A stretch of DNA of 64,000 nt, from NCBI GenBank assembly GCA_047621665.1, contig JBLHMB010000002.1, positions 62,001 to 126,000 on the forward strand, read 5' to 3'. The position numbers and the translations under genes are program-made. Below the pieces are notes generated by a model that saw nothing but the letters and a program-made list of their open reading frames with translations, searched no databases and had not been told where the DNA came from. The stretch comes from Actimicrobium sp047621665 (GTDB taxonomy: Bacteria; Pseudomonadota; Gammaproteobacteria; Burkholderiales; Burkholderiaceae_D). Below are positions 1 through 7,255 of the stretch, in pieces (positions within the stretch are counted from its first letter, which is position 1; every line of letters starts with the position of its first letter).

Positions 1-378
1 GGTCGCGGCACGCAGATCGCGCAGGCAATCGCGGCTGTATTCGGACAGGCGCACCATGCGCTCCTTGTTGATGGCATAGCGCGACGCGCTGCAGTTACGC
101 AGCATCTGCCACATCCACTGCAACTGGAACAGGGAGCCGTCCGGCCGGATCGCCAGCGGCGCATGTTCCTGCACCATCCATTTCATCGCTTTCAATGGAA
201 TGCCCGGTGCTGCCCAGGGCGCGGCATAGCCGGGTGAGATCTGCCCCGCGTTGCCGAAACTGGTTTCCATTGCCGGTGCCGGCTGGCGGTCGATCACGGT
301 CACCTCATGGCCGGCGCGGGCCAGATACCAGGCACTGGTAATGCCGACGACGCCACTGCCCAGGATCACGATTCGCAT
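1..378 (-). CDS. dadA: D-amino acid dehydrogenase, N-terminal part (cut by window edge)
   Basis: Only the first 126 residues are present; the gene continues beyond the left edge. The start is ATG at 378, giving MRIVILGSGVVG, an FAD-binding Rossmann motif (GxGxxG at residues 7-12). The following DRQPAPAMETSFGNAGQIS segment is the DadA signature seen in flavoproteins that oxidatively deaminate D-amino acids at the membrane. It is clearly paralogous to the complete gene at 1067-2383. It diverges from the Lrp-type regulator at 514, the usual arrangement for alanine catabolism, so regulation by that protein is likely. A related FAD-dependent amine oxidase cannot be excluded without the C-terminus. 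Confidence 0.85.
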   Translation of the reverse strand, partial: MRIVILGSGVVGITSAWYLARAGHEVTVIDRQPAPAMETSFGNAGQISPGYAAPWAAPGIPLKAMKWMVQEHAPLAIRPDGSLFQLQWMWQMLRNCSASRYAINKERMVRLSEYSRDCLRDLRAAT

Positions 379-513
379 GCCACACTCCAGTAAAATGAAA
401 AGCTCGTTAGTTTCGAGATAAGCCACCATCGTAATAGCTTTTGACTAGTGGTTGTTTTCGTATAAATGATTGTTTTTAGTCTTTAATCTGGTAACGAAAG
501 CAGGTGGCAACCG
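379..513. promoter_or_regulatory. Divergent intergenic region between dadA and lrp-type gene
   Basis: This 135-bp AT-rich gap must hold the promoters of both the left dadA and the Lrp-family gene. TTGACT (441-446) and TATAAA (461-466) are seen, but their 14-bp spacing is short for sigma-70, so the exact promoter is uncertain. Lrp-family proteins commonly bind such divergent regions; no clear palindrome was found by eye. Confidence 0.35.
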
Positions 514-1005
514 ATGCGTGTCCAAAAAGAATCCAGCCGTGCCCTCGACAAGATCGATCGTCACATCTTGCGCTTGTTGCAACGCGACGGTCGCATGGCC
601 ATGAAAGAGCTGTCCGAGCAGGTCGGCTTGTCGATCACGCCGTGCATCGAGCGGGTCAAGCGCATGGAGCGCGATGGTGTCATCACCGGCTATTACGCCC
701 GCGTCAGCCCGGCGGCGGTTGGCGTCAATCTGCTGGTCTTCGTCGAGATCACGCTCAACCAGAAATCTGCCAAGGCCTTCGAGCAGTTTCGCCATGAAGT
801 ACTACGCATTCCCGAGGTCATGGAATGTCACCTTGTCTCGGGTGATTTTGATTATCTGATCAAGGCGCGGATTCGCGAGATGGCGGAGTACCGTACCTTG
901 CTGGGCGATATGCTGTTGCAACTGCCCGGTGCGGCGCAGTCGAAGAGCTATGTCGTAATGGAAGAAATCAAGGAGACGCTGGAACTCCCGTTGGCAGCAC
1001 ACTAA
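514..1005 (+). CDS. Lrp/AsnC family transcriptional regulator
   Basis: The 163-residue protein has the family's usual size. Residues about 10-65 form the AsnC-type helix-turn-helix (LDKIDRHILRLLQRDGR, then LSITPCIERVKRME). Residues about 75-155 form the RAM ligand-binding domain, with the typical VMECHLVSGDFDYLIKAR core. Such proteins respond to amino acids and form octamers on DNA. Dehydrogenases of the DadA family lie on both sides, divergent on the left and convergent on the right. It is therefore probably the local activator of D-/L-alanine catabolism, as known for Lrp or BkdR/DadR. The start ATG at 514 follows an AAGCAGGTGG-like Shine-Dalgarno sequence. Confidence 0.93.
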   Translation: MRVQKESSRALDKIDRHILRLLQRDGRMAMKELSEQVGLSITPCIERVKRMERDGVITGYYARVSPAAVGVNLLVFVEITLNQKSAKAFEQFRHEVLRIPEVMECHLVSGDFDYLIKARIREMAEYRTLLGDMLLQLPGAAQSKSYVVMEEIKETLELPLAAH

Positions 1006-1015
1006 AACGACATCG

Positions 1016-1042
1016 AAAAAAAACGAGACCGGATGGTCTCGT
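1016..1042 (-). terminator. Rho-independent terminator of the second dadA
   Basis: The 8-bp stem ACGAGACC/GGTCTCGT (1023-1030 with 1035-1042, loop GGAT) is followed on the minus strand by a run of T residues (1022-1016). It lies just past the minus-strand dadA stop at 1067 and just past the convergent lrp stop. Confidence 0.85.
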
Positions 1043-1066
1043 TGGTGGGTTCCGTGCAGCAAGCGA

Positions 1067-2383
1067 TCAGGCCTGGACGGGCGACCTCTTTACGTCTGCC
1101 TTGGCCGGACGGCGTGGCATGCCGGTAAAGGCAAAATCGACTTCCGGCTCGCGGCCGCAAATGATGTCGGCAATGGCGCGACCGGAACCGCAACCCATGG
1201 TCCAGCCCAACGTGCCGTGGCCGGTGTTGAGGTACAGGTTGCTGTACTTCGTTTTGCCGATGTACGGCACGTTCGATGGCGTCAGTGGCCGCAAACCGGT
1301 CCAGTAGGTCGGATTGTCGTAGTCGCAGGCGCCCGGAAACAATTCCTTGGTGCGGCGTGTGATGGCTTCGCAGCGGGCCGTATTGAGCTCACGCGTATAG
1401 CCATTGAGTTCGCAGGTACCGGCTACGCGCAACCGGTCACCGAGGCGCGAGACCACCAGTTTGTAGCCGTCGTCGGTCAGCGAAACCGACGGCGCCAGAT
1501 CCGGATTGGTCACCTTGTAGGTCGCCGAATAGCCTTTGCCCGGATAGATCATCAGATCAATGCCGAGCGGCTTGAGGATAGGTACCGAAAAACTGCCCAT
1601 CGCCATCACAAAAATATCGGCGTGCAGCACTTCATGGCGGCCCACGGCATTGATGATTTCTACCCCGGTGACTTTGGCCGAGGCGCCGCGGCCTTCGGTG
1701 ATGAGTCGCGTGATCTGCGTGTTGAACTGGAACTTGACGCCAGCTTCTTCGGCTTTCTTGGCCAGACCGGTGGTGAACTTGTAGATGTCGCCGGATTCAT
1801 CACTTGCCGTGAAATCGCCGCCGACGATCTTGTGGCGGATGCTGGCCAGAGACGGTTCAATGCGGACCACTTCATCGGCACTGATCGAGTCACGCTGGCA
1901 ACCGAGGTCACACATTAGCTTGGCGGCCGGCAGGGATTCTTCGAAGTCTTTTTTGTCGGTATAAAAATGCAGGATGCCGCGCGTCAGGCAATCGTAATCG
2001 ACACCTGTTTCGGCGCGAATCGATTGCAGCGTCTGACGGCTGTACTCGCTGATCGCCACGATCTGGCGAATATTGTCGGCGGTGCGGGCGGGTGTGCATT
2101 CGCGCAGAAAGTTGATGGCCCAACGCCATTGCAGCCATTCGGGCCGGAAGCGATATAACAGGGGAGCATCTTCCTTGCCAAGCCACTTGAGCACTTTCAT
2201 CGGCGCAGCGGGATTGGCCCAAGGTTCGGCATGCGATACCGAAATCTGGCAGCCATTGGCAAAGCTGGTTTCTTGCGCCGCACCCGGCTGGCGATCGATC
2301 ACCGTGACGTCGTGACCTGACTTGTTCAAAAACCACGCTGAGGCGGTGCCGATAATCCCTGATCCCAATACAATAACTTTCAT
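1067..2383 (-). CDS. dadA: D-amino acid dehydrogenase
   Basis: The 438-residue protein matches the full length of DadA (small subunit), a membrane-associated FAD enzyme converting D-amino acids to 2-oxo acids and ammonium with quinone as acceptor. MKVIVLGSGIIG at the N-terminus is the FAD site. GLRPLTPSNVPYIG and the C-terminal NTGHGTLGWTMGCGSG segment are typical of the family. I chose ATG 2383, not the upstream in-frame codon at 2410, because GGAGA sits 6 nt before it and the FAD motif then starts at residue 7 as in homologues. It converges on the Lrp-type gene and has its own terminator at 1016-1042. Confidence 0.93.
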   Translation of the reverse strand: MKVIVLGSGIIGTASAWFLNKSGHDVTVIDRQPGAAQETSFANGCQISVSHAEPWANPAAPMKVLKWLGKEDAPLLYRFRPEWLQWRWAINFLRECTPARTADNIRQIVAISEYSRQTLQSIRAETGVDYDCLTRGILHFYTDKKDFEESLPAAKLMCDLGCQRDSISADEVVRIEPSLASIRHKIVGGDFTASDESGDIYKFTTGLAKKAEEAGVKFQFNTQITRLITEGRGASAKVTGVEIINAVGRHEVLHADIFVMAMGSFSVPILKPLGIDLMIYPGKGYSATYKVTNPDLAPSVSLTDDGYKLVVSRLGDRLRVAGTCELNGYTRELNTARCEAITRRTKELFPGACDYDNPTYWTGLRPLTPSNVPYIGKTKYSNLYLNTGHGTLGWTMGCGSGRAIADIICGREPEVDFAFTGMPRRPAKADVKRSPVQA

Positions 2384-2473
2384 GGCAATCTCCAATATTC
2401 GATACCTCAATTGTAGAAAGTTATGGTCTGTTCAGGCCGGCAATTACATGGTCTAAATATTTATTTATGAAAG

Positions 2474-2493
2474 AAAAAACGACGCAAGTGTCG
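2474..2493 (-). terminator. Possible terminator of the folD-holC run
   Basis: On the minus strand a short CGAC/GTCG stem (2490-2493 with 2480-2483) is followed by six T residues (2479-2474), 12 bp beyond the hypothetical gene's stop. The stem is only 4-5 bp, so the call is tentative. Confidence 0.4.
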
Positions 2494-2505
2494 ATAAATC
2501 AAAAT

Positions 2506-2919
2506 TTAAAGCGGGTTATTTTTTGTTTGGAAACCAGGAATTTCCTGCGCGACGGCCCGGCTGATCGCTTCCTCGAGGGTCTGTTTCAGGTCCCGACGGA
2601 TTCCCTGTGCGAGGCCGCTGACAGCAAGTTGCAGCACGTCGGCCAAGCTATCGCGGACCCGTTCTTCAAGCATGATGTCGAGTTGTCTGAGTACCTGGCG
2701 CGTGATGCGGTCGCTGATCTCGGCTTGCATGCGGGCTAAGTCCTGTTCGCTCCAGGCAGGCTCCTGCCGGTAAGGCGCCGTGAGTTCCGGAATGCTGACT
2801 TCCAGCAGCAGCATCGGCGATCTACCCGATGCGGTTTGAACCCCTGTACTCATTTCGTCATCGAATGGCATGACTTCGGTCAGCAGGGGAATGCCGCTAT
2901 CGGTGTCTTGACTGGTCAT
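2506..2919 (-). CDS. Conserved hypothetical protein downstream of holC
   Basis: This 137-residue soluble protein has no signal peptide or membrane segment. Residues about 50-125 are predicted to be mostly helical and charged (WSEQDLARMQAEISDRITR, then DIMLEERVRDSLADVLQLA), like a coiled-coil or helical-hairpin adaptor. Proteins of this composition commonly sit next to holC in Burkholderiales. I know no assigned function. The ATG at 2919 lies 9 bp after the holC stop, so the two are probably co-transcribed. Confidence 0.75.
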   Translation of the reverse strand: MTSQDTDSGIPLLTEVMPFDDEMSTGVQTASGRSPMLLLEVSIPELTAPYRQEPAWSEQDLARMQAEISDRITRQVLRQLDIMLEERVRDSLADVLQLAVSGLAQGIRRDLKQTLEEAISRAVAQEIPGFQTKNNPL

Positions 2920-2928
2920 CGCTGGGCC

Positions 2929-3354
2929 TCATTTGTCGGCGACAAAATGCGTTAGCGCGTAGCCGCGCTGCTGGTAAAAGCGGTAACGGTCGCGACCGCC
3001 GGCGATGTCGGCCGCGTCGGTGGCGACGATTTCAAACAGTCGTTCGAAGCGGGCAAAGGTCGGCGGTGGCTGGTTGGTCAGGTTGATCAGGATCTGATGG
3101 TGCGGCAGCGCATCGGCATCCGCATCGGTGGTGGCGAGAATGACTGGCGTGTGGAGCGCCAGTACATCGCCGGCCATCACGTGCGGCACGAAATCCTGTT
3201 CGGAAAAAGTCCACAGTGCCGCATCCAATGCGGCCAGTTGTGGTGGCTCTCCCATCAGCACAATGCGGCAATTGGCATGGCGCGCTTTGCGTACCAGCCG
3301 GCAGACGTAATGGATCTTGTCCGCGATATTGCTGTGGAAGTCGACTCGGGTCAT
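2929..3354 (-). CDS. holC: DNA polymerase III chi subunit
   Basis: The 141-residue length fits HolC, the clamp-loader accessory subunit that contacts SSB through its partner psi. TRVDFHSNIADKIHYVCRLV at the start, CRIVLMG and the HQILINLTNQPP strand near residue 95 are family hallmarks. It is part of the minus-strand run from folD and is followed within 10 bp by a small hypothetical gene. Confidence 0.93.
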   Translation of the reverse strand: MTRVDFHSNIADKIHYVCRLVRKARHANCRIVLMGEPPQLAALDAALWTFSEQDFVPHVMAGDVLALHTPVILATTDADADALPHHQILINLTNQPPPTFARFERLFEIVATDAADIAGGRDRYRFYQQRGYALTHFVADK

Positions 3355-3364
3355 GGCAAGGGCA

Positions 3365-4003
3365 TTAGAAACGGAAACCGGAATCGGTTTTCCCTGTTGG
3401 GATTGGCGAAGTAAGGGAGCGAGGTGCCGGCATACCTGGCGGTTCGACCGGCTCGGCCTGCACCTTGTCGGTGACAGGTGCTGCCGCGCCCGCTGGCGGG
3501 TTGCGGTAGCCTGACGGCAAACGGCTGGTTTCGGGATAGGCTGCAGCCGTCAGCATATTGCCCCAGGCGCCGCTTTCGAATCCGGTCTGTTTCGAGCGTC
3601 CTACCAGCAGCATCGGCATTGTGCCATCTCCGCCGGAACGTTTCAGGTGTTCGATATCTGCCGCGCTGTTGACCGTTTTTTCTGTGTACGGAATACCCCG
3701 TTTGGCCAGGTAGGCCCGGCCGAGGTCGCACGGGACACAGGTTTTCGTCGTGTAGAGCACGACCGGGTGATTTTGTGCAGCGCGTACCAGCACGTAGGGC
3801 AGCACCGAACTGCTATCGTTGGCAGCGCCAGGAATGTCGGTGGATTCGGAGCTGCGCGCCGATGCCGGCGGCGGCGTGTCGGTGTAGTTGAGCTTGCCGT
3901 CGGCACCGGTCCACTTATACATTTGCTGTGCGATCCCGCCGCCGCTGGCGAGCATGCTCGCTACCACTAGTGTGCCGGTCAGGATTGCCTGCAAATGCTT
4001 CAT
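3365..4003 (-). CDS. Exported DUF4124/glutaredoxin-like protein
   Basis: The 212 residues start with a Sec signal peptide (MKHLQAILTGTLVVASMLAS, cleavage near residue 25). A DUF4124 segment follows (MYKWTGADGKLNYTDTPPP, about 28-46), then a thioredoxin-fold/glutaredoxin-like domain (about 70-150) with active-site CVPC near residue 90 and a GTMPMLLVG cis-proline motif. The C-terminus is Pro-rich and disordered. It is probably a periplasmic thiol-disulfide protein; its substrate is unknown. It lies between prlC and holC in the same orientation. Confidence 0.82.
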   Translation of the reverse strand: MKHLQAILTGTLVVASMLASGGGIAQQMYKWTGADGKLNYTDTPPPASARSSESTDIPGAANDSSSVLPYVLVRAAQNHPVVLYTTKTCVPCDLGRAYLAKRGIPYTEKTVNSAADIEHLKRSGGDGTMPMLLVGRSKQTGFESGAWGNMLTAAAYPETSRLPSGYRNPPAGAAAPVTDKVQAEPVEPPGMPAPRSLTSPIPTGKTDSGFRF

Positions 4004-4017
4004 GGTGTTTCCCTCAT

Positions 4018-6123
4018 TCAGCTCGCTAATGTGGCCATGCCGCTGTGTCGCAACAAGGCGTCAATGTTGGGTTCGCGACCGCGGAAAGCCTTGAACGAAT
4101 CCAGTGCAGGGCGTGAACCGCCGACTGCCAGTACCTCGCGCAGGAATCGCTTGCCGGCTTCGCTGTAGCCCTTGTCACCCTCTGCCGCACGGGCTTCTTC
4201 GAAGGCGCCATACGCATCGGCTGACAGAACTTCGGCCCATTTGTAGCTATAGTAACCCGCAGCATACCCCCCGGCAAAGATGTGGCTGAACGAGTTCTGG
4301 AAGCGGTTGAAATCGGGTGGAATGAGCACCGCTACTTGCTGGCGGACCTGACCAATCAACTCGGCGACGGCATGGCTGCCGGAGGCGTCGAAGTCATCGT
4401 GCAGCAACATGTCGAACAGCGAGAACTCCACCTGGCGCAAGGTTTGCATGCCTGACTGGAAATTCTTGGCAGCCATCATCTTGTCGAACAGGTCGCGTGG
4501 CAGCGCCGCGCCGGTATCGACCCGTGCAGTCATATGCTGCAGCACATCCCATTCCCAGCAAAAGTTTTCCATGAATTGCGATGGCAATTCGACCGCATCC
4601 CATTCGACGCCGGAAATCCCGGAGACGCCGATTTCATCGACCTGCGTGAGCATGTGATGCAAGCCATGACCGAATTCATGGAAAAGCGTGATCACTTCAT
4701 CGTGCGTGAACAGGGCCGGCTTGATCTTGCCATCGACGGTGGTTGGCTCGGTGAAGTTGCAAGTGAGATAGGCGACCGGGGTTTGCACCTGCGTGCCGTG
4801 CAAGCGACGACCGCGTGCATCGTCCATCCAGGCACCACCGCGTTTGCCGCTGCGGGCGTAAAAATCGAGGTAGAACTGGCCGATCAGTTTGCCGTCGCGT
4901 TCGATGCGGAAAAATTTCACGTCCGGATGCCAGGTTGGCGTACTGTCGGCCTTGATCTCGACCGAGTATAGGTTTTGTACCAGACGGAACAAGCCTTCGG
5001 TGACCTTGGTCTGCGGGAAGTACTGCTTCACTTCCTGCTCAGAGAAGGCATACCGGTTTTCACGTAGTTTTTCGGACGCATAGGCAACGTCCCACGACGC
5101 CATGTCGGTCAGGCCGAGTTCGGTCGCGGCAAAGCTGCGCAACTCTTTCAGGTCCTGCTCGGCAAACGGACGGGCGCGTTGGCCGAGATCACGCAGGAAG
5201 TCACTGACCTGCTGCGGCGTTTCGGCCATTTTTGCTGCCAGTGAGACTTCGGCGTAGCTGGCATAGCCCAGCAGGTTGGCTTCTTCCTTGCGCAGTGCCA
5301 GCAAGTCGATGATGTTCCGGGTGTTGTCCCACTCCGGTTTGACGCCCAGCTCGGAGGCCTTGGTGACATTGGCGCGGTAGACCTGCTCGCGCAGCGCGCG
5401 ACTGTCGGCATATTGCAGGATCGGGAAGAACGACGGGAAATGCAGCGTGAATTTGTAGCCGGCCTTGCCATCCTTGTCGGCTGCGGCGCGGGCGGCTTCT
5501 TTCACATCATCGGGTAATCCGGCCAGTTCGGCTTCGGTCTCGACGAACAGTGCGTAATCATTGGTCGCATCGAGGACATTTTCGGAAAAGCGCGTCGAAA
5601 TCTCGGCATGCTTTTCCTGAATCGCGGCAAAGCGCGGTTTCAGGTCATCGGACAGTTCGGCACCACTGAGCCGGAAATCGCGAACCGCGTTATCGATGAT
5701 TTTCTGGCGCGTTGCCGACAGGCTGGCGAAACCGGCGTCGTTGCGTAAGGCCTTGTACTTGTCGAACAGCGCCAGATTTTGTCCGAGCGCGGTCCAGAAT
5801 TCGGTGACCTTGGGCTGGTTTTCGTTGTAGACAGCACGTAACGCGGGTGTGTCCACCACGCCATTGAGATGACCGACGATGCCCCAGGCGCGCGCTAGTT
5901 TTTCAGTGGCCAGGTCGAGCGGTTCGACAAAGTTATCCCAGCTGACCGTCTCCATCGGTGCTTCCAGTTGCGTGATCACGACGCTACATTCGGCGATCAG
6001 ATAATCGATGGCCGGCGTCACGTCGGCCGGCTTGATCAGGTCAAAACGCGGCAGGTCGGAGAAATCCAGCAAAGGGTTGGCAGCTGTGTTGGCAGCTGAG
6101 TTAGCAGCAATAGAGGTGGTCAT
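4018..6123 (-). CDS. prlC: Oligopeptidase A (M3 family zinc metallopeptidase)
   Basis: The 701-residue length matches OpdA/PrlC. The zinc motif HEFGH lies at residues 482-486 with the conserved downstream Glu region (ISGVEWDAVELPSQFMENF). The enzyme degrades short peptides, including cleaved signal peptides, in the cytoplasm. The first 17 residues are Ala/Asn-rich and vary in the family. The ATG at 6123 starts 4 bp after the folD stop, implying translational coupling. Confidence 0.95.
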   Translation of the reverse strand: MTTSIAANSAANTAANPLLDFSDLPRFDLIKPADVTPAIDYLIAECSVVITQLEAPMETVSWDNFVEPLDLATEKLARAWGIVGHLNGVVDTPALRAVYNENQPKVTEFWTALGQNLALFDKYKALRNDAGFASLSATRQKIIDNAVRDFRLSGAELSDDLKPRFAAIQEKHAEISTRFSENVLDATNDYALFVETEAELAGLPDDVKEAARAAADKDGKAGYKFTLHFPSFFPILQYADSRALREQVYRANVTKASELGVKPEWDNTRNIIDLLALRKEEANLLGYASYAEVSLAAKMAETPQQVSDFLRDLGQRARPFAEQDLKELRSFAATELGLTDMASWDVAYASEKLRENRYAFSEQEVKQYFPQTKVTEGLFRLVQNLYSVEIKADSTPTWHPDVKFFRIERDGKLIGQFYLDFYARSGKRGGAWMDDARGRRLHGTQVQTPVAYLTCNFTEPTTVDGKIKPALFTHDEVITLFHEFGHGLHHMLTQVDEIGVSGISGVEWDAVELPSQFMENFCWEWDVLQHMTARVDTGAALPRDLFDKMMAAKNFQSGMQTLRQVEFSLFDMLLHDDFDASGSHAVAELIGQVRQQVAVLIPPDFNRFQNSFSHIFAGGYAAGYYSYKWAEVLSADAYGAFEEARAAEGDKGYSEAGKRFLREVLAVGGSRPALDSFKAFRGREPNIDALLRHSGMATLAS

Positions 6124-6127
6124 TGGT

Positions 6128-6973
6128 TTATTTTCCTTCAGCAGATTCGAGGGTATTGACGAGCAACATCGTGATCGTCATCGGGCCGACACCGCCCGGT
6201 ACGGGCGTAATCCAGCCGGCAATTTCTTGTACTCCGGCGAAGTCCACATCACCGCACAGCTTGCCGTCATCGTCGCGGTTCATGCCGACGTCGATGACAA
6301 TCGCGCCGGGCTTGACCATGTCGGCGGTCAGCGTATTGCGCTTGCCTACGGCTGACACGACGATATCGGCCTGACGTGTGTGATAGGCCAGATCCGGAGT
6401 ACTACTATGACAGATGGTGACGGTAGCGTTGGCTTGCAAGAGCAACAGTGCCATCGGTTTGCCGACCGTATTACTGCGGCCGATCACCACCGCATGCTTG
6501 CCTTTGATGGTGACACCGGTGCTCTCAATCATTTTCATGCAGCCGAACGGCGTACACGGACGAAATCCCGGCAAGCCCGCCATCAGTTCGCCGGCGCTCT
6601 GGACCGAGAAACCATCGACGTCCTTGCGGGTCGAAATCGCATCGATGACTTTGGCCGGATCGATATGTTTCGGCAGCGGCATTTGGACCAGAATGCCGTG
6701 GATCGACGGATCGGCATTAAGGGCCGCGATGCGAGCCAGCAGGTCGGCTTCGGGCAGCGTGGCGGGATGGCGTTCCAGCGTCGATACGATGCCGGTATCG
6801 GCACAAGCCTTGACCTTGTTGCGCACGTAGACTTGGCTGGCCGGATCTTCTCCGACCAGAATCACTGCCAGTCCCGGCGGTGTGCCGGCCGCGGTCAGCG
6901 CGGCGGCGCGACGGGCGACGTCGGTACGCAATTGTTGGGAGAGCTGGGTTCCGCTAATCAGTTGGGCTGGCAT
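6128..6973 (-). CDS. folD: Methylenetetrahydrofolate dehydrogenase / cyclohydrolase
   Basis: The 281-residue protein is the bifunctional FolD that interconverts methylene- and formyl-tetrahydrofolate with NADP. VYVRNKVKACADTGI and QMPLPKHID mark the substrate domain. VIGRSNTVGKPMA is the nucleotide site, and TPVPGGVGPMT near residue 258 is the C-terminal signature. It leads the minus-strand run folD-prlC-glutaredoxin-like-holC and is divergent from aceE. Confidence 0.97.
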   Translation of the reverse strand: MPAQLISGTQLSQQLRTDVARRAAALTAAGTPPGLAVILVGEDPASQVYVRNKVKACADTGIVSTLERHPATLPEADLLARIAALNADPSIHGILVQMPLPKHIDPAKVIDAISTRKDVDGFSVQSAGELMAGLPGFRPCTPFGCMKMIESTGVTIKGKHAVVIGRSNTVGKPMALLLLQANATVTICHSSTPDLAYHTRQADIVVSAVGKRNTLTADMVKPGAIVIDVGMNRDDDGKLCGDVDFAGVQEIAGWITPVPGGVGPMTITMLLVNTLESAEGK

Positions 6974-7134
6974 GGTGATGGATTCCGGCTGAAATAAAGA
7001 CGCGATTATAAAGCCGGTGGCTTTGTGCGGGCTGGCTGTTGCATCGCTGCAGGCGTCAGTTGACGGTAAAAACTTGCCTCATAAAAATGACGCTTCGCAG
7101 CATTATTTCGCATTGTGAGAAAAGCATCCACTAT

Positions 7135-7163
7135 TTGAAAAAGACAAAAAGTGCTGATAAAAT
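7135..7163 (+). promoter_or_regulatory. Sigma-70 promoter candidate for aceE
   Basis: TTGAAA (7135-7140) and TAAAAT (7158-7163) are separated by exactly 17 bp, 93 bp ahead of the aceE start. A weaker pair, TTGACG (7060) with TAAAAA (7082), lies further upstream. The whole 282-bp folD-aceE gap holds no other gene. Confidence 0.6.
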
Positions 7164-7255
7164 CTACCGGAACAAATGCGCGCCGTACCCGATTTGTTGC
7201 AGAATACTTGGCGTCGAAGTCCGTTCGATGCAGGTAAAAAACCAGGAGACAATGC

